64,000 nt of DNA. Source: Bifidobacterium breve. GTDB taxonomy: Bacteria; Actinomycetota; Actinomycetes; Nanopelagicales; Nanopelagicaceae. Location of the stretch: contig CAMCYS010000002.1 in NCBI GenBank assembly GCA_945885625.1, positions 58,514 to 122,513 of the forward strand, written 5' to 3'. A model generated the notes under the pieces. That model made no database searches. It had not been told where the DNA came from and saw only the letters and a program-made list of their open reading frames with translations. Positions 34,407-42,962 of this stretch are shown piece by piece (within the stretch, counting starts at the first letter, position 1; every line of letters starts with the position of its first letter). A program made the translations under genes and the position numbers.

Positions 34407-36086
34407 TTAATCTAGGTAGTCGCGCAGTACTTGGCTGCGTGATGGGTGACGCAATTTAGACATGGTCTTTGATTCGATCTGACGGATACGTTCGCGAGTT
34501 ACCCCGTAAACCTTGCCGATCTCATCAAGGGTCTTTGGCTGGCCATCTGTTAGGCCGAAACGCATGGCTACAACGCCAGCTTCACGTTCTGACAAAGTAT
34601 CTAGAACCGAATGCAGTTGTTCTTGTAACAGCGTGAAAGAAACCGCATCGGCTGGTACTACAGCTTCAGAGTCTTCAATCAAGTCACCGAACTCTGAATC
34701 GCCTTCTTCACCAAGTGGGGTGTGAAGTGAGATTGGTTCGCGGCCATACTTTTGAACTTCGACCACCTTTTCAGGGGTCATATCAAGTTCTTTAGCTAGC
34801 TCTTCAGGAGTAGGTTCGCGGCCTAGGTCTTGCAACATCTGGCGCTGAACACGAGCCAACTTATTAATAACTTCAACCATGTGAACCGGAATACGAATCG
34901 TACGAGCTTGGTCAGCCATCGCACGAGTAATCGCCTGACGGATCCACCAAGTGGCATAGGTCGAGAACTTGTAACCCTTTGTGTAGTCGAACTTCTCGAC
35001 TGCACGGATTAAGCCTAGGTTTCCTTCTTGAATTAGATCAAGGAATAACATGCCGCGGCCGGTGTAACGCTTGGCTAGAGAGACAACCAGACGCAAGTTA
35101 GCTTCAAGTAAGTGATTTTTTGCTCGCTTGCCATCTTCGACAATCCATTCGAGCTCACGCTTTAACTTCTTATCTAACTTCTTTTCGTGCAGCAGCATTT
35201 CGCCCGCAAATAAACCAGCTTCGATACGTGTTGCTAGCTCGACCTCGAGTTCAGCATTTAGTAGCGCAACGCGGCCAATCTGCTTTAGGTAATCTTTCAC
35301 GGGGTCAGCGGTTGCGCCAGCAGTCATAACTGTCTGCGCAGGTGCGTCATCTTCTTCCGAGGCCTTTAGCGTGAACGCATTTTCTTCGTTGCCGACAGCT
35401 GAATCATCAGTTAGGTCTACAACGCGAGGTTGATTGCCCTTATCTTCCGCTTCAGTATCTATGATTTCAGTTGCTTCGGCAATTAAGGATTCGACATCCT
35501 CTAGCTCAACTTCTTCAAGTTCAACTTCTTCGCCATCAATTTTCGCAACTGCAACTTTGCCGCCAGCTACTGGCGCTTCCTTAACAACTGGAGCTGGAGG
35601 TGGCGCAATTAGGGCAAGTTCAGTCTTCTTCAACATGCGGAAAGGTGAACCTAGCCCAGCCTTGCGAAGTTTCTCAGTTAATAACTCAATCTGTGGCCCC
35701 AGTACTTTAGCTTCATCAACTAAATCTTTATCAGCTCGCTTAGGAATGCGATTTAGCGAAGTTACACCGCGCGCTTCAAGTTCGTTTTGAACTTCTTTAA
35801 ACCGAATTGCTAAATCACGGGCTGCAACAATCTGCGCAACATCTTTGGCGGTTAAATCCTTTTTAAGTTCAATTTTCTTTACTGGTGCCGCTTTCTTGGC
35901 AGGTGCTGCTTTTTTCGCAACCGCCTTCTTTGCTGGCGCAGCCTTTTTCGCAGGAGCTGCTTTCTTAACAGCGGCTTTTTTCGCAGGCGCTACTTTCTTT
36001 GCTACCGCCTTCTTAACTGGAGCTGCCTTAACTTCAGGTGACTTCTTTTTCTTCACCTTGTTTTTGAGCGCACTAAATACAGCCAC
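34407..36086 (-). CDS. rpoD: Principal sigma factor (HrdB/RpoD type)
   Basis: Housekeeping sigma70 of 559 aa. Residues about 10-75 are a Lys/Ala/Pro repeat tract (PAKKAA units) typical of actinobacterial HrdB. Region 1.2 begins [11 protein letters not shown], region 2 contains [17 protein letters not shown] and [11 protein letters not shown], and the C-terminal region 4 has [11 protein letters not shown]. Start is GTG 36086 with AAAGGA five bases before it. The promoter -10 is TATAAT at 36151-36156 (minus strand), with an inverted repeat in the leader. The extended -10/-10-only promoters seen in this window would be read by this factor. Confidence 0.96.
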   Translation of the reverse strand: MAVFSALKNKVKKKKSPEVKAAPVKKAVAKKVAPAKKAAVKKAAPAKKAAPAKKAVAKKAAPAKKAAPVKKIELKKDLTAKDVAQIVAARDLAIRFKEVQNELEARGVTSLNRIPKRADKDLVDEAKVLGPQIELLTEKLRKAGLGSPFRMLKKTELALIAPPPAPVVKEAPVAGGKVAVAKIDGEEVELEEVELEDVESLIAEATEIIDTEAEDKGNQPRVVDLTDDSAVGNEENAFTLKASEEDDAPAQTVMTAGATADPVKDYLKQIGRVALLNAELEVELATRIEAGLFAGEMLLHEKKLDKKLKRELEWIVEDGKRAKNHLLEANLRLVVSLAKRYTGRGMLFLDLIQEGNLGLIRAVEKFDYTKGYKFSTYATWWIRQAITRAMADQARTIRIPVHMVEVINKLARVQRQMLQDLGREPTPEELAKELDMTPEKVVEVQKYGREPISLHTPLGEEGDSEFGDLIEDSEAVVPADAVSFTLLQEQLHSVLDTLSEREAGVVAMRFGLTDGQPKTLDEIGKVYGVTRERIRQIESKTMSKLRHPSRSQVLRDYLD

Positions 36087-36103
36087 GGCAGTCCTTTGTT
36101 TGA

Positions 36104-36138
36104 TTCGCGACCCGACTTTTTAACTTTTCGGTCGCGAA
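36104..36138 (-). promoter_or_regulatory. 9-bp inverted repeat in the rpoD leader
   Basis: TTCGCGACC (36104-36112) and GGTCGCGAA (36130-36138) are perfect inverted copies separated by 17 bases. They lie between the rpoD -10 and its ribosome site, so the leader RNA can form a stable hairpin 12 bases or so upstream of AAAGGA. No terminator T-run follows. Confidence 0.5.
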
Positions 36139-36150
36139 GGCGATAGCTCT

Positions 36151-36156
36151 ATTATA
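36151..36156 (-). promoter_or_regulatory. -10 element of rpoD
   Basis: A perfect TATAAT read on the minus strand, 65 bases before the rpoD GTG. No good -35 at 17 bases is visible; TGTGGACA lies closer. The transcript would carry a leader of about 60 bases containing the inverted repeat. Confidence 0.6.
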
Positions 36157-36213
36157 ATTTGTCCACAGGGGTAAATGCACATCCAAAAGCCCTAATTTGC
36201 CGCTTTTCGAAAA

Positions 36214-37332
36214 TTATTTATTTAAGATTCCTCGTATTACCTCGCCGACAGCATCAACTTCGACTAAAAATCCGTCGTGGCCAAAGGGCGAAGAAATCTC
36301 AACCACAGGTTGAGCTGTAGGCGTAAGTTCGGCGATTTCGGCCTGTAATCGCGGGGTAAAGAGGCGATCTGAATCAATTGAGACAACAGTTACCGGGATC
36401 TTGATGGTCGCAAGTGCCTTATCCACGCCCCCGCGCTCTCGGCCAATATCGTGCGAGCTCATGGCATCGGTCAAAATTATGTAGGTATTTGGGTCAAAGC
36501 GATGGGCCAACTTATGGGCTTGGTGATCAAGGTATGACTCAACGGCATATCGGCCAGTGTCATCGCCTTGCATTTGGCGACCAAAGCGAACATCCATTTC
36601 AGATTCAGTTCGATAAGTCAGATGCGCGATTCTGCGCGCAATTCCCATGCCTTCGTATGGCCCCTGCTCTTGCTCGTAATAATCACCACCATTGAAATAT
36701 TGATCACTCTTAATTGCTCGAATTTGAATTGAGTGAGTTCCGATTTGATCACCGGTTGCTACGGCACTTGATCCAATCGTGCAGATCGCCTCAACTCGTT
36801 CAGGTAACTGCACTGCCCACTCCAGCGAGCGCATTCCACCAAGAGATGGGCCAACAGCTAATTTATATTTCGCAATTCCCAGGGCATCGCTGAACTTAAC
36901 TTCAGCTGCAACCATGTCGCGCACTGTTAGATATGGAAACCGCGAACCCCAACGCTTTCCATCGGGTGCCAGAGAAGATGGCCCAGTGCTTCCTTGACAG
37001 CCACCAATTACATTTGGGCAGACCACATAAAATTTATTGGTATCAAAAGGTAAACCAGGACCAACCATTTGCGGCCACCAACCAGGAACATCAGACCAAC
37101 CAGTCATCGCATGGTTTACTAAAATTACATTGTCTTTGGTTTTATTTAGCTGGCCCCAAGTTTGATAAGCGATGGTAATGTCAGGTAATACAACACCTGA
37201 CTCAAGTATTAAATCGCCGATCTTGATAAATTTACGATCACCGGGATCATCACCTTCGAGCCATGCGCCCGTAACCCAGCCTTCTGTTGCTGAGTGACGA
37301 TGTTTCGCCGAATCGTATTCTGAAGTTGCCAT
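36214..37332 (-). CDS. metX: Homoserine O-acetyltransferase
   Basis: Alpha/beta-hydrolase-fold acyltransferase (372 aa) that acetylates homoserine in methionine synthesis. Family motifs: NHAMTGWSDVPGWW, PNVIGGCQGSTGPSS, nucleophile elbow AVGPSLGGMRSLEW, late acid in SIDSDRLFTP, and catalytic His in FGHDGFLVE. The elbow reads GPSLGG where most homologs have GGSMGG, keeping the serine. AAGGA lies before ATG 37332. A SAM-IV riboswitch occupies the leader, so it should be repressed when SAM is abundant. No metY is adjacent. Confidence 0.95.
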   Translation of the reverse strand: MATSEYDSAKHRHSATEGWVTGAWLEGDDPGDRKFIKIGDLILESGVVLPDITIAYQTWGQLNKTKDNVILVNHAMTGWSDVPGWWPQMVGPGLPFDTNKFYVVCPNVIGGCQGSTGPSSLAPDGKRWGSRFPYLTVRDMVAAEVKFSDALGIAKYKLAVGPSLGGMRSLEWAVQLPERVEAICTIGSSAVATGDQIGTHSIQIRAIKSDQYFNGGDYYEQEQGPYEGMGIARRIAHLTYRTESEMDVRFGRQMQGDDTGRYAVESYLDHQAHKLAHRFDPNTYIILTDAMSSHDIGRERGGVDKALATIKIPVTVVSIDSDRLFTPRLQAEIAELTPTAQPVVEISSPFGHDGFLVEVDAVGEVIRGILNK

Positions 37333-37352
37333 AAATAATCCTTAACGCACTT

Positions 37353-37460
37353 GCTCTAGCCAGTTAAGACCAGAACCAGGTCGTCACCCGGAGCACCCCG
37401 CCGCGGTGGAGGGTTGCCGTCTAGTAAGCCGGGGCTAGTACCTAGAACTCGTGACCTGGG
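37353..37460 (-). promoter_or_regulatory. SAM-IV riboswitch upstream of metX
   Basis: Read on the minus strand, the leader contains the class IV SAM aptamer core: GTCACGAGTTCTAGGTACTA, then GCCCCGGC, CGGCAACCCTCC, CCGCGGCGGGGTGC, and CCGGGTGACGACC. The closing P1 helix pairs CCAGGTC (37453-37459) with GACCTGG (37376-37382). A -10 candidate TACAAT (37464-37469) places the transcription start at the aptamer's 5' edge. No terminator is obvious, so control of translation initiation at the AAGGA site is likelier. Confidence 0.9.
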
Positions 37461-37507
37461 TAAATTGTAACTCGCGGCGCTCGCAACTGCGAACCCTTTT
37501 GCCTTGG

Positions 37508-38515
37508 TTAATTATTCTCAAATATTGCTGTTTTCACCTTCGGATGTAACTGTTCGCGCATCTGGATAAAGGCAGCTGCTGGCCAACCTGCGCTGAAGAC
37601 TCGACGTAGTAGCAAAGCCAGTGAGTATCCGGGGTTATCAATTAAAGCGCGATCGAGTGCTTTGTGCGCCAAAGCGCCCTGGCCAGATTCATATGCAACG
37701 GCTGCAAAAATTGAAGCAATCGGTGCCACGTATCCAACCGGAGCGATCCGCAGCAACTCTTTCCACATTGACCAATATGCCGCAATATTTTCAGCGTTAT
37801 GAATACCGAGGGCATAGTCGCGCACTTGAATATCGGATAAGCGACCAATGACTTGTGCGACTAAATCAGGATCACTACTGCCACGGCCAAATTCATAAAG
37901 TAGGCCAAGATCAACAACTGCCGTTGCGCCATCGCGTTGTTTCTCATTTAAATCTGGCGAATCTTCAGGTACGAAATAGCTTTCAACTTGGGCGATGAAC
38001 TCAACTCCAATATTTGGCAGCGCCGCGATTGAATCAGCCAATTTAGAGACATCGATAAGTGGCAATGTGCGACCTGCCATTACTTGTTCAGCTGCCACTC
38101 TGGAGCTTTCAAAATCTGGCAATAAATTGCCTTCGGGTGGGCAACAGGAAATATCTTCGCAAATAACTGAACGCCAGCGGTTGCCAATTACCTCAATTGA
38201 TTCGCGAATTGAAATTGAATTCTTGGTGAGCGATATCGCCAGATGGTGCAGAACTTCGGTGCCAGTTTCGGATAGTTCAGGACTACTACTTGGCACGTAG
38301 GCCAACATGAGTGCTGCATCGGCCCCATCAAGTTTTAGATGATGTGCCAATAAGTCATAAGCCTCTGAATTTTCTGGTCGTGGATAATCAATCCGCATAG
38401 CCATCGAAACTAGGTCACCCTTGATGGCCACTAAAACCAGCGAATCACTTGGGTGATAGCCGATCAGGAATGGAATTGCAGCTAATAGGTCGTGCGGAGA
38501 AGTAAGTGTTGTCAT
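37508..38515 (-). CDS. DUF4192 family protein
   Basis: A 335-aa actinobacterial protein of unknown function. The N-terminal LLAAIPFLIGYHPSDSLVLVA is the family hallmark, followed by an alpha/beta region with CCPPEG and a helical C-terminus that resembles TPR-like packing (AHKALDRALIDNPGYSLALLL). No signal peptide. TAGGTT lies seven bases before the ATG (minus strand), so transcription may start at or next to the start codon. Confidence 0.88.
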   Translation of the reverse strand: MTTLTSPHDLLAAIPFLIGYHPSDSLVLVAIKGDLVSMAMRIDYPRPENSEAYDLLAHHLKLDGADAALMLAYVPSSSPELSETGTEVLHHLAISLTKNSISIRESIEVIGNRWRSVICEDISCCPPEGNLLPDFESSRVAAEQVMAGRTLPLIDVSKLADSIAALPNIGVEFIAQVESYFVPEDSPDLNEKQRDGATAVVDLGLLYEFGRGSSDPDLVAQVIGRLSDIQVRDYALGIHNAENIAAYWSMWKELLRIAPVGYVAPIASIFAAVAYESGQGALAHKALDRALIDNPGYSLALLLRRVFSAGWPAAAFIQMREQLHPKVKTAIFENN

Positions 38516-38601
38516 ACCTTTGAACCTAAATTAACTAACCGACTGACTTTTAGAATCAGCCAAATGCTGTGGATAGCTAAAACGCTAATTTCTGCCCATG
38601 G

Positions 38602-39342
38602 CTAAAACATAAAGCGAGTTGGCGCAATTACGACGGTTACAACGGCAAAAACTGTGGTCTTAATCGTGCCAGTTATTGCTCGAGTAGTGCCGTTGTGGGT
38701 CCAATGACCGTTCCAGCTCTGCACCAAAATAATTGGGTAGATACCAGGATTCTTATAGGTATGTTTGATTTTGCCATTTGGATATGGCCCACCAGCGTCT
38801 TTGCTACTTAGGAAAGTTCCGTCACCAAAACTCCAAACAAATCCTGGTCGTAATAAAACATCGACCACTTCGCCAACCACAGTAACTCGGGTTGCGAACT
38901 GCATCGGCAGATCACTCCAAAAATAGATGGGTACATTTACTAGCGGTTCTGCCTCAGGTTGATAGGCAATGCCACCGGTTGGCAGTAATTTTATTAACCG
39001 ATCATTTAAGGAGACCGAGCTGGTTGCTTTTGGTTTAAGAGTTGGTTTAACGGTTGGCTTGATCCGTGGTTTATAGGTTCGCTTGGGGGTTGGCTTAGGT
39101 GAAGGTGTTGCAGTTGGGCGCGGAATCAACTCGGGGAAAATTGGTTTCACCGTTGTTGGCTTTGGCGGTTTCACCGTGCGCGGTTTAACCGTTGCTTTCG
39201 GGCCACTGCCCTTCTTGCCTTCAATAATGATTTGACCATCTTGGGTGTAAACATCAATACAGGCGCTCTCACATTCCGCAGCTCTGGCTGTGCTCAAGGG
39301 TATAAAAATGGTTAAAAGCAGGTAGATAGTTAGTTTTCGCAT
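38602..39342 (-). CDS. Secreted protein with Pro/Lys/Thr linker and PKD domain
   Basis: 246 aa. A signal peptide (about 1-21, ending ARAA) is followed by a short Cys-containing segment (ECESACIDVYTQDG). A stretch of about 70 residues rich in Pro, Lys and Thr looks like a wall-spanning linker. The C-terminal beta domain carries a PKD signature (FVWSFGDGTF..., then HTYKNPGIYPI). It may be a surface-exposed adhesive or structural protein; no enzyme motif is present. Leaderless promoter: TAGCCT at 39349-39354 (minus strand), six bases, ATG. Confidence 0.8.
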   Translation of the reverse strand: MRKLTIYLLLTIFIPLSTARAAECESACIDVYTQDGQIIIEGKKGSGPKATVKPRTVKPPKPTTVKPIFPELIPRPTATPSPKPTPKRTYKPRIKPTVKPTLKPKATSSVSLNDRLIKLLPTGGIAYQPEAEPLVNVPIYFWSDLPMQFATRVTVVGEVVDVLLRPGFVWSFGDGTFLSSKDAGGPYPNGKIKHTYKNPGIYPIILVQSWNGHWTHNGTTRAITGTIKTTVFAVVTVVIAPTRFMF

Positions 39343-39425
39343 CCGAGCAGGCTAGGTTCCAAAATCAAACTTGATCAGCGCGGCCTGCAAAAGTGTGGAT
39401 GATGTGAGAGCCTAGAACTGTGGCA

Positions 39426-39887
39426 ATGCGCGATGGAGATGGCTGGGTCGAATGTGACTGCGGTAATCGCCATTGGGGAAAACATGGCGCAGCTGGCTTA
39501 TTACTAATCCGCGATCAACATTTGCTCCTGCAACATCGTGCGCCGTGGGTACACAACGGCGATACCTGGGGGGTTCCAGGAGGCGCGCGGGATTCGCATG
39601 AAACTATTATTGAAGCAGCTATTCGCGAGGCAGTCGAAGAGACTGGAATTAATCCAGCACTTATTCAACCAGTAACTACCTTCTCTGATCTACATGGAAA
39701 CTGGCGTTATGACACAGTATTGGCAACTGCTACTGCAGATTTGATAGCGCGTGAATTAAATGATGAATCTCATGAAGTTCGCTGGGTGCATTGGCAAGAA
39801 GTTACTCAATTAGATTTACATCCGAGTTTTGCGAAATCTTGGCCGCAAGTTTTAGAAATCCTTAATGATCTGATCGCACCAGTTTAA
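39426..39887 (+). CDS. Nudix hydrolase
   Basis: About 153 aa. The Nudix box is complete: G-x5-E-x7-REAVEETGI (from GGARDSHETIIEAAI). The N-terminal WVECDCGNRHWGKHGAAG places it in an actinobacterial subgroup. Substrate (a nucleoside diphosphate derivative) unknown. An in-frame GTG at 39420 is an alternative start, but it begins only one base after TAGAAC, whereas ATG 39426 stands seven bases after it, closer to the usual spacing. The last 36 bases overlap hmuV on the other strand, the longest convergent overlap in the window. Confidence 0.9.
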   Translation: MRDGDGWVECDCGNRHWGKHGAAGLLLIRDQHLLLQHRAPWVHNGDTWGVPGGARDSHETIIEAAIREAVEETGINPALIQPVTTFSDLHGNWRYDTVLATATADLIARELNDESHEVRWVHWQEVTQLDLHPSFAKSWPQVLEILNDLIAPV

Positions 39888-40460
39888 TTCGCTCTCTGGC
39901 ACATGCGCTACCAAGATAATGGTCTTACCAGCTTTTGCTTCGGACTTTAACAATTCAATAATTCGTTTCGTGCTTTCAACATCTTGAGCAGCCAGCGGTT
40001 CGTCTAATAACAAAACTGGCGCACTGACTGCGATTGCTAAAGCGATAGCAACGCGCTGTTTTTCACCGCCAGATAATTGCGTGACTTTTCGATCAACTAG
40101 GTCGTTTATTGCTAATTGGGCAATTGCGGCATTTTCGCTAGCCAGTGTTGAGCCGGCAGAACGAGCCATAGCTAGCACTTCTTGAACTGTGAATGCTAAA
40201 TTAAAAGCTGGCTGCTGTAGTACGACGCTTCGCAGCCTTGCTAATTCAGAAATCTGATAACTCTTTAAGTCTTTCCCATCTAACTTGATGGCACCACTTG
40301 TTAACGGCAGATCACCCGCAATGGCTGCGAGCAAAGTGCTCTTGCCATAACCGTTTGGCCCAATGATTGCCGTGATTGTGCCCCCTTCAAATTCAGCGCT
40401 AAAGCCCTTAACTACGGGGTTTGCACCGCGCGAGACCGTGATTGAGTTAATTGAAATCAT
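39852..40460 (-). CDS. hmuV: ABC transporter ATPase, probable hemin importer
   Basis: FecE/BtuD-type ATPase. Walker A GPNGYGKST, signature LSGGEKQRV, Walker B VLLLDEPLAAQD and the H-loop VAHV are present. Start is ATG 40460, four bases overlapping the permease stop with GGAG six bases before it; an upstream TTG at 40472 is less likely. With 202 aa it ends about 20 residues after the H-loop, some 50 residues shorter than typical HmuV. Third gene of the hmuT-hmuU-hmuV operon. Substrate assignment rests on HmuT. Confidence 0.87.
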   Translation of the reverse strand: MISINSITVSRGANPVVKGFSAEFEGGTITAIIGPNGYGKSTLLAAIAGDLPLTSGAIKLDGKDLKSYQISELARLRSVVLQQPAFNLAFTVQEVLAMARSAGSTLASENAAIAQLAINDLVDRKVTQLSGGEKQRVAIALAIAVSAPVLLLDEPLAAQDVESTKRIIELLKSEAKAGKTIILVAHVPESELNWCDQIIKDF

Positions 40461-41455
40461 GCCTGACTCCAATTGCTTTGGCGATTGCGCACCAAGAGCG
40501 CCAGAATCGGGGCACCGATTAGCGCAGTAAAGAGCCCGACATTTAACTCAATTGGGGCGGCAATGGTGCGCGCTAAAGTATCGGCAATCAACAAAATAGT
40601 GGCTCCTAGCAATGCGCTCTGCAGCATAAGTGGCCGATGTCTCGGGCCCCCAATTAACCGCGCAATATGTGGGGCAGCTAAACCTAAAAAGGAAATTGTG
40701 CCAACGGTACTAACCGCAGCTCCAATTAATATCGCTAAGGCAATTAGTGCAATGCGACGAATTTTGAGCGGATCAATTCCTAGGTGTCTAGCAGTTGCTT
40801 CACCCAATGAAAGTAAATCCAAATTCGGAGCAATCCAGAGTGCGATCGCAATTCCAACTACGGTAAAAACTGATAGCGGAATCAAGTCGCTCTTACTTGT
40901 TAAGGCAAGTGAGCCGAAACTCCAAAACGAAATTGATCGGGCATCTGAGCGCGAGATCGCTGTGGTTAAAAGTCCCACGATTGCTGAGATAGTGGCAGAT
41001 AACGCAAGACCGATTATTACTAAATTAAGTGGCGAGACGCTGCGATCAAGGGTTGCAAAGCGCAGTGTTAGAAGTGTTGCCAGCAAGGCACCGATCGCGG
41101 CGATCGCCATCGCTGTGATTGAACCAATTACAACAACATTTGCCAGCACGCCAATGACAACTGCCAGTGCAGCACCTGCTGAGGTTCCCAAAATTGCTGG
41201 TTCGGCCAGTGGATTATTGGTGGCGCCTTGGGCAAGTGCGCCAGCAACACCGAGAGCTGTGCCCACAATTAGCGCTGTAAGAATTCGAGGGATACGAATC
41301 TGCCAAAGAATTTGTGAGGCGCTGGTATCTGCGCCAGGATTAACGAGAGCTGAAACCAGGCCATCGATTTGGCTAGCGCCAACGCTCAAGGAAACAGCCA
41401 CCATGGCGCATAGAAAAACCAGGTTAATAGTCAGAAAAACGCTACGGCTACGCAC
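40457..41455 (-). CDS. hmuU: FecCD-type ABC permease, probable hemin importer
   Basis: Polytopic permease of 332 aa of the BtuC/FecD family, with about ten hydrophobic segments. Family motifs RIPRILTALIVGTALGVAGA (coupling with the binding protein), NPLAEPAILGTSAGAA and the C-terminal FLGLAAPHIARLIGG are present. GTG start overlaps the hmuT stop by eight bases, and the stop overlaps hmuV by four, so translation is coupled along the operon. Confidence 0.9.
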   Translation of the reverse strand: MRSRSVFLTINLVFLCAMVAVSLSVGASQIDGLVSALVNPGADTSASQILWQIRIPRILTALIVGTALGVAGALAQGATNNPLAEPAILGTSAGAALAVVIGVLANVVVIGSITAMAIAAIGALLATLLTLRFATLDRSVSPLNLVIIGLALSATISAIVGLLTTAISRSDARSISFWSFGSLALTSKSDLIPLSVFTVVGIAIALWIAPNLDLLSLGEATARHLGIDPLKIRRIALIALAILIGAAVSTVGTISFLGLAAPHIARLIGGPRHRPLMLQSALLGATILLIADTLARTIAAPIELNVGLFTALIGAPILALLVRNRQSNWSQA

Positions 41456-42389
41456 TCTTTATCACCCCAAAGGCTTCGGCCAATTGGCTGATTAGCGAAG
41501 GAGTTCGAGGTCCGAAACTTAAAAGTAACGAGTCATCAACGGCCACAACCTGACGATTTTTCCCAGCTGCGGTCTGGGCAATGCCAGGTAATTCAACTAG
41601 ACCTGATACTCCCCCAACAGATTCGAGGCCACCAATCATTACTAAAATTAAGTCCGGATTCAGTTGCGCCATGGTTTCAGCCGTAAGCGGTGTAAAGGGT
41701 TTATCAAACTCTTGGGATCCAACGTCAATAGCTCCTGCTGCATTGATTAAATAGTCTGCCCCAGAACCTTTTCCACCAACTAAATAGATTGAACTGGTCC
41801 CGCGCAAATAAAGAAAAGCAATTTTAAGTCGTTGCTCACTCGCGCTTATCCCAACTAGATTTTCGTCAACTGATTCAGTAAGCAAAGTGTTTAATCGGGC
41901 TGCACTCTGCGGAGATCCGAGTGCGGCTCCGATCTGCTCAATCTTAGTAATTAACTGAGCCAAGTCCCAGCTTTGCGAAACTTTAACTATTCGAATTCCG
42001 GCTGCGGTTAATTTAGTAATTGCACTACTTGGGCCAGTTGCGTCATCGATGATTACCAAAGTTGGCTGCAGCGCAATAATTGTTTCTGGAATTACTTGAT
42101 GTCCAGAAGTTACCAGTGGCACATCCTGTAATTCGGAAGTGCTGCTCGCAATATCGCGACCTACTAAATTAGCACGATAGCCCATGGCGGTAATTAGTTC
42201 GGCAGCGCCATTTGCCAGCGCCACAATTCGCGCAGTAGGCAATTTCTCAACTGGCGTGACTGAAACGCTAGCTACATCGGCTTGGGAAATTACAGTTTCA
42301 GCTTTAGGTTCACTCTGAGTACATGCTGTGAGCAAAAAAATTGGCACGAGTGTGAGCGCCATTACCCTCAAAATTGCCACTCTATGCAT
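41448..42389 (-). CDS. hmuT: Hemin-binding lipoprotein HmuT-like
   Basis: Substrate-binding lipoprotein of 313 aa with a clear lipobox (LLTAC, Cys23). It carries the HmuT-specific C-terminal run GLESVGGVSGLVELPGIA, then DDSLLLSFGPRTP. Corynebacterial HmuT binds heme through His136, Tyr235 and Arg237. Here His97 (TSGHQVIPE) and Tyr194-Leu-Arg196 (FLYLRG) have almost the same spacing. These points favour heme over cobalamin or siderophore. CAGAAT lies six bases before the ATG. A 25-bp dyad (42414-42438) sits where its -35 would be and is shared with the divergent secreted-protein genes. Confidence 0.87.
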   Translation of the reverse strand: MHRVAILRVMALTLVPIFLLTACTQSEPKAETVISQADVASVSVTPVEKLPTARIVALANGAAELITAMGYRANLVGRDIASSTSELQDVPLVTSGHQVIPETIIALQPTLVIIDDATGPSSAITKLTAAGIRIVKVSQSWDLAQLITKIEQIGAALGSPQSAARLNTLLTESVDENLVGISASEQRLKIAFLYLRGTSSIYLVGGKGSGADYLINAAGAIDVGSQEFDKPFTPLTAETMAQLNPDLILVMIGGLESVGGVSGLVELPGIAQTAAGKNRQVVAVDDSLLLSFGPRTPSLISQLAEAFGVIKSA

Positions 42390-42413
42390 TGCACCATTCT
42401 GTCAAAAATTCTC

Positions 42414-42438
42414 CCGACAGATACGAATGTTTTGTCGG
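42414..42438. promoter_or_regulatory. Dyad between hmuT and the secreted-protein operon, candidate operator
   Basis: CCGACA (42414-42419) and TGTCGG (42433-42438) are perfect inverted arms separated by 13 bases. The dyad would cover the -35 region of hmuT and abut the expected -35 of the plus-strand gene, so one regulator could control both directions. Regulator identity is unknown. A TetR gene ends nearby at 43912. Confidence 0.5.
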
Positions 42439-42473
42439 CTAACGTTTCACAGCGCGAGTACTACGGTATGGGT

Positions 42474-42953
42474 ATGCGTAAAACGCCTATTTTGAGCCTG
42501 CTTTTAGCGCTAGCGCTGCCACAAAACTCATATGCCGCCAGTAAATCAATTACTGGTTCGGTTGGGCAAACTCTTACCGCTTCAGCCACTTCGGTTTCTA
42601 ATAATTCCGTAATTACCGTAACTGGAAAACGATTTGATGAAAGCGTGGGAATTTATCTGGCAATTTGCGTGATCCCTAAGAAGGGATTAGCTCCTACCCC
42701 ATGCGGTGGTGGCGTCAACAAGGCTGGCGTTGGTGAAGGTTCATTTTGGATTTCGGCTAACCCGCCGCCCTACGGAGTTGGCTTAGCCGATCCGTTTAAA
42801 CCAGGTGGCCGATTTAGTTACAAGATTCGAATGAGTAAGAAGATTGGCAAGTTTGACTGTAAAAAAGTTAAGTGTGCCGTAACCGTAAGAGCAGATCATT
42901 TAAGAAGTGAAGATAGAAGTTATGACCTTTATTTACCCATTACTTTCAAATAG
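42474..42953 (+). CDS. Secreted neocarzinostatin-like / HtaA-associated Ig-fold protein
   Basis: 159 aa. I start it at ATG 42474, exactly six bases after TACGGT (42462-42467); the frame is open far upstream but that part has no coding signal. Signal peptide about 1-22 (SYAA). The mature domain has two expected disulfides, Cys65/Cys77 and Cys129/Cys134, and ends ..CAVTVRADH, EDRSYDLYLPITF, resembling neocarzinostatin and the Ig-like domains that accompany HtaA heme-binding proteins. Divergent from hmuT, so capture of heme or another ligand outside the cell is a reasonable guess. No enzyme motif. Confidence 0.8.
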   Translation: MRKTPILSLLLALALPQNSYAASKSITGSVGQTLTASATSVSNNSVITVTGKRFDESVGIYLAICVIPKKGLAPTPCGGGVNKAGVGEGSFWISANPPPYGVGLADPFKPGGRFSYKIRMSKKIGKFDCKKVKCAVTVRADHLRSEDRSYDLYLPITFK

Positions 42954-42962
42954 GAGATCAAA

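Noticed and set aside
35845..36060. Tandem DNA repeat or CRISPR-like array in rpoD
   Set aside because: The repeats are imperfect and codon-based, encoding the Lys/Ala/Pro tract common at the N-terminus of actinobacterial principal sigma factors.
40473..41495. Long open frame on the plus strand opposite hmuU/hmuT
   Set aside because: It has no family motif, no ribosome site or -10, and an amino-acid composition expected from the antisense of a hydrophobic permease. The minus-strand genes are unambiguous.
39852..42389. Cobalamin importer BtuFCD feeding the B12-dependent NrdJ
   Set aside because: The binding protein carries the HmuT-type GLESVGGVSGL and FGPRTP segments and heme-ligand-like His and Tyr-x-Arg at the right spacing, and no cobalamin riboswitch is seen in its leader. 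Hemin is the better call.
42282..42473. N-terminal extension of the 42474 secreted protein
   Set aside because: The extension overlaps hmuT and the shared promoter region, while the signal peptide starts at 42474 exactly six bases after TACGGT.
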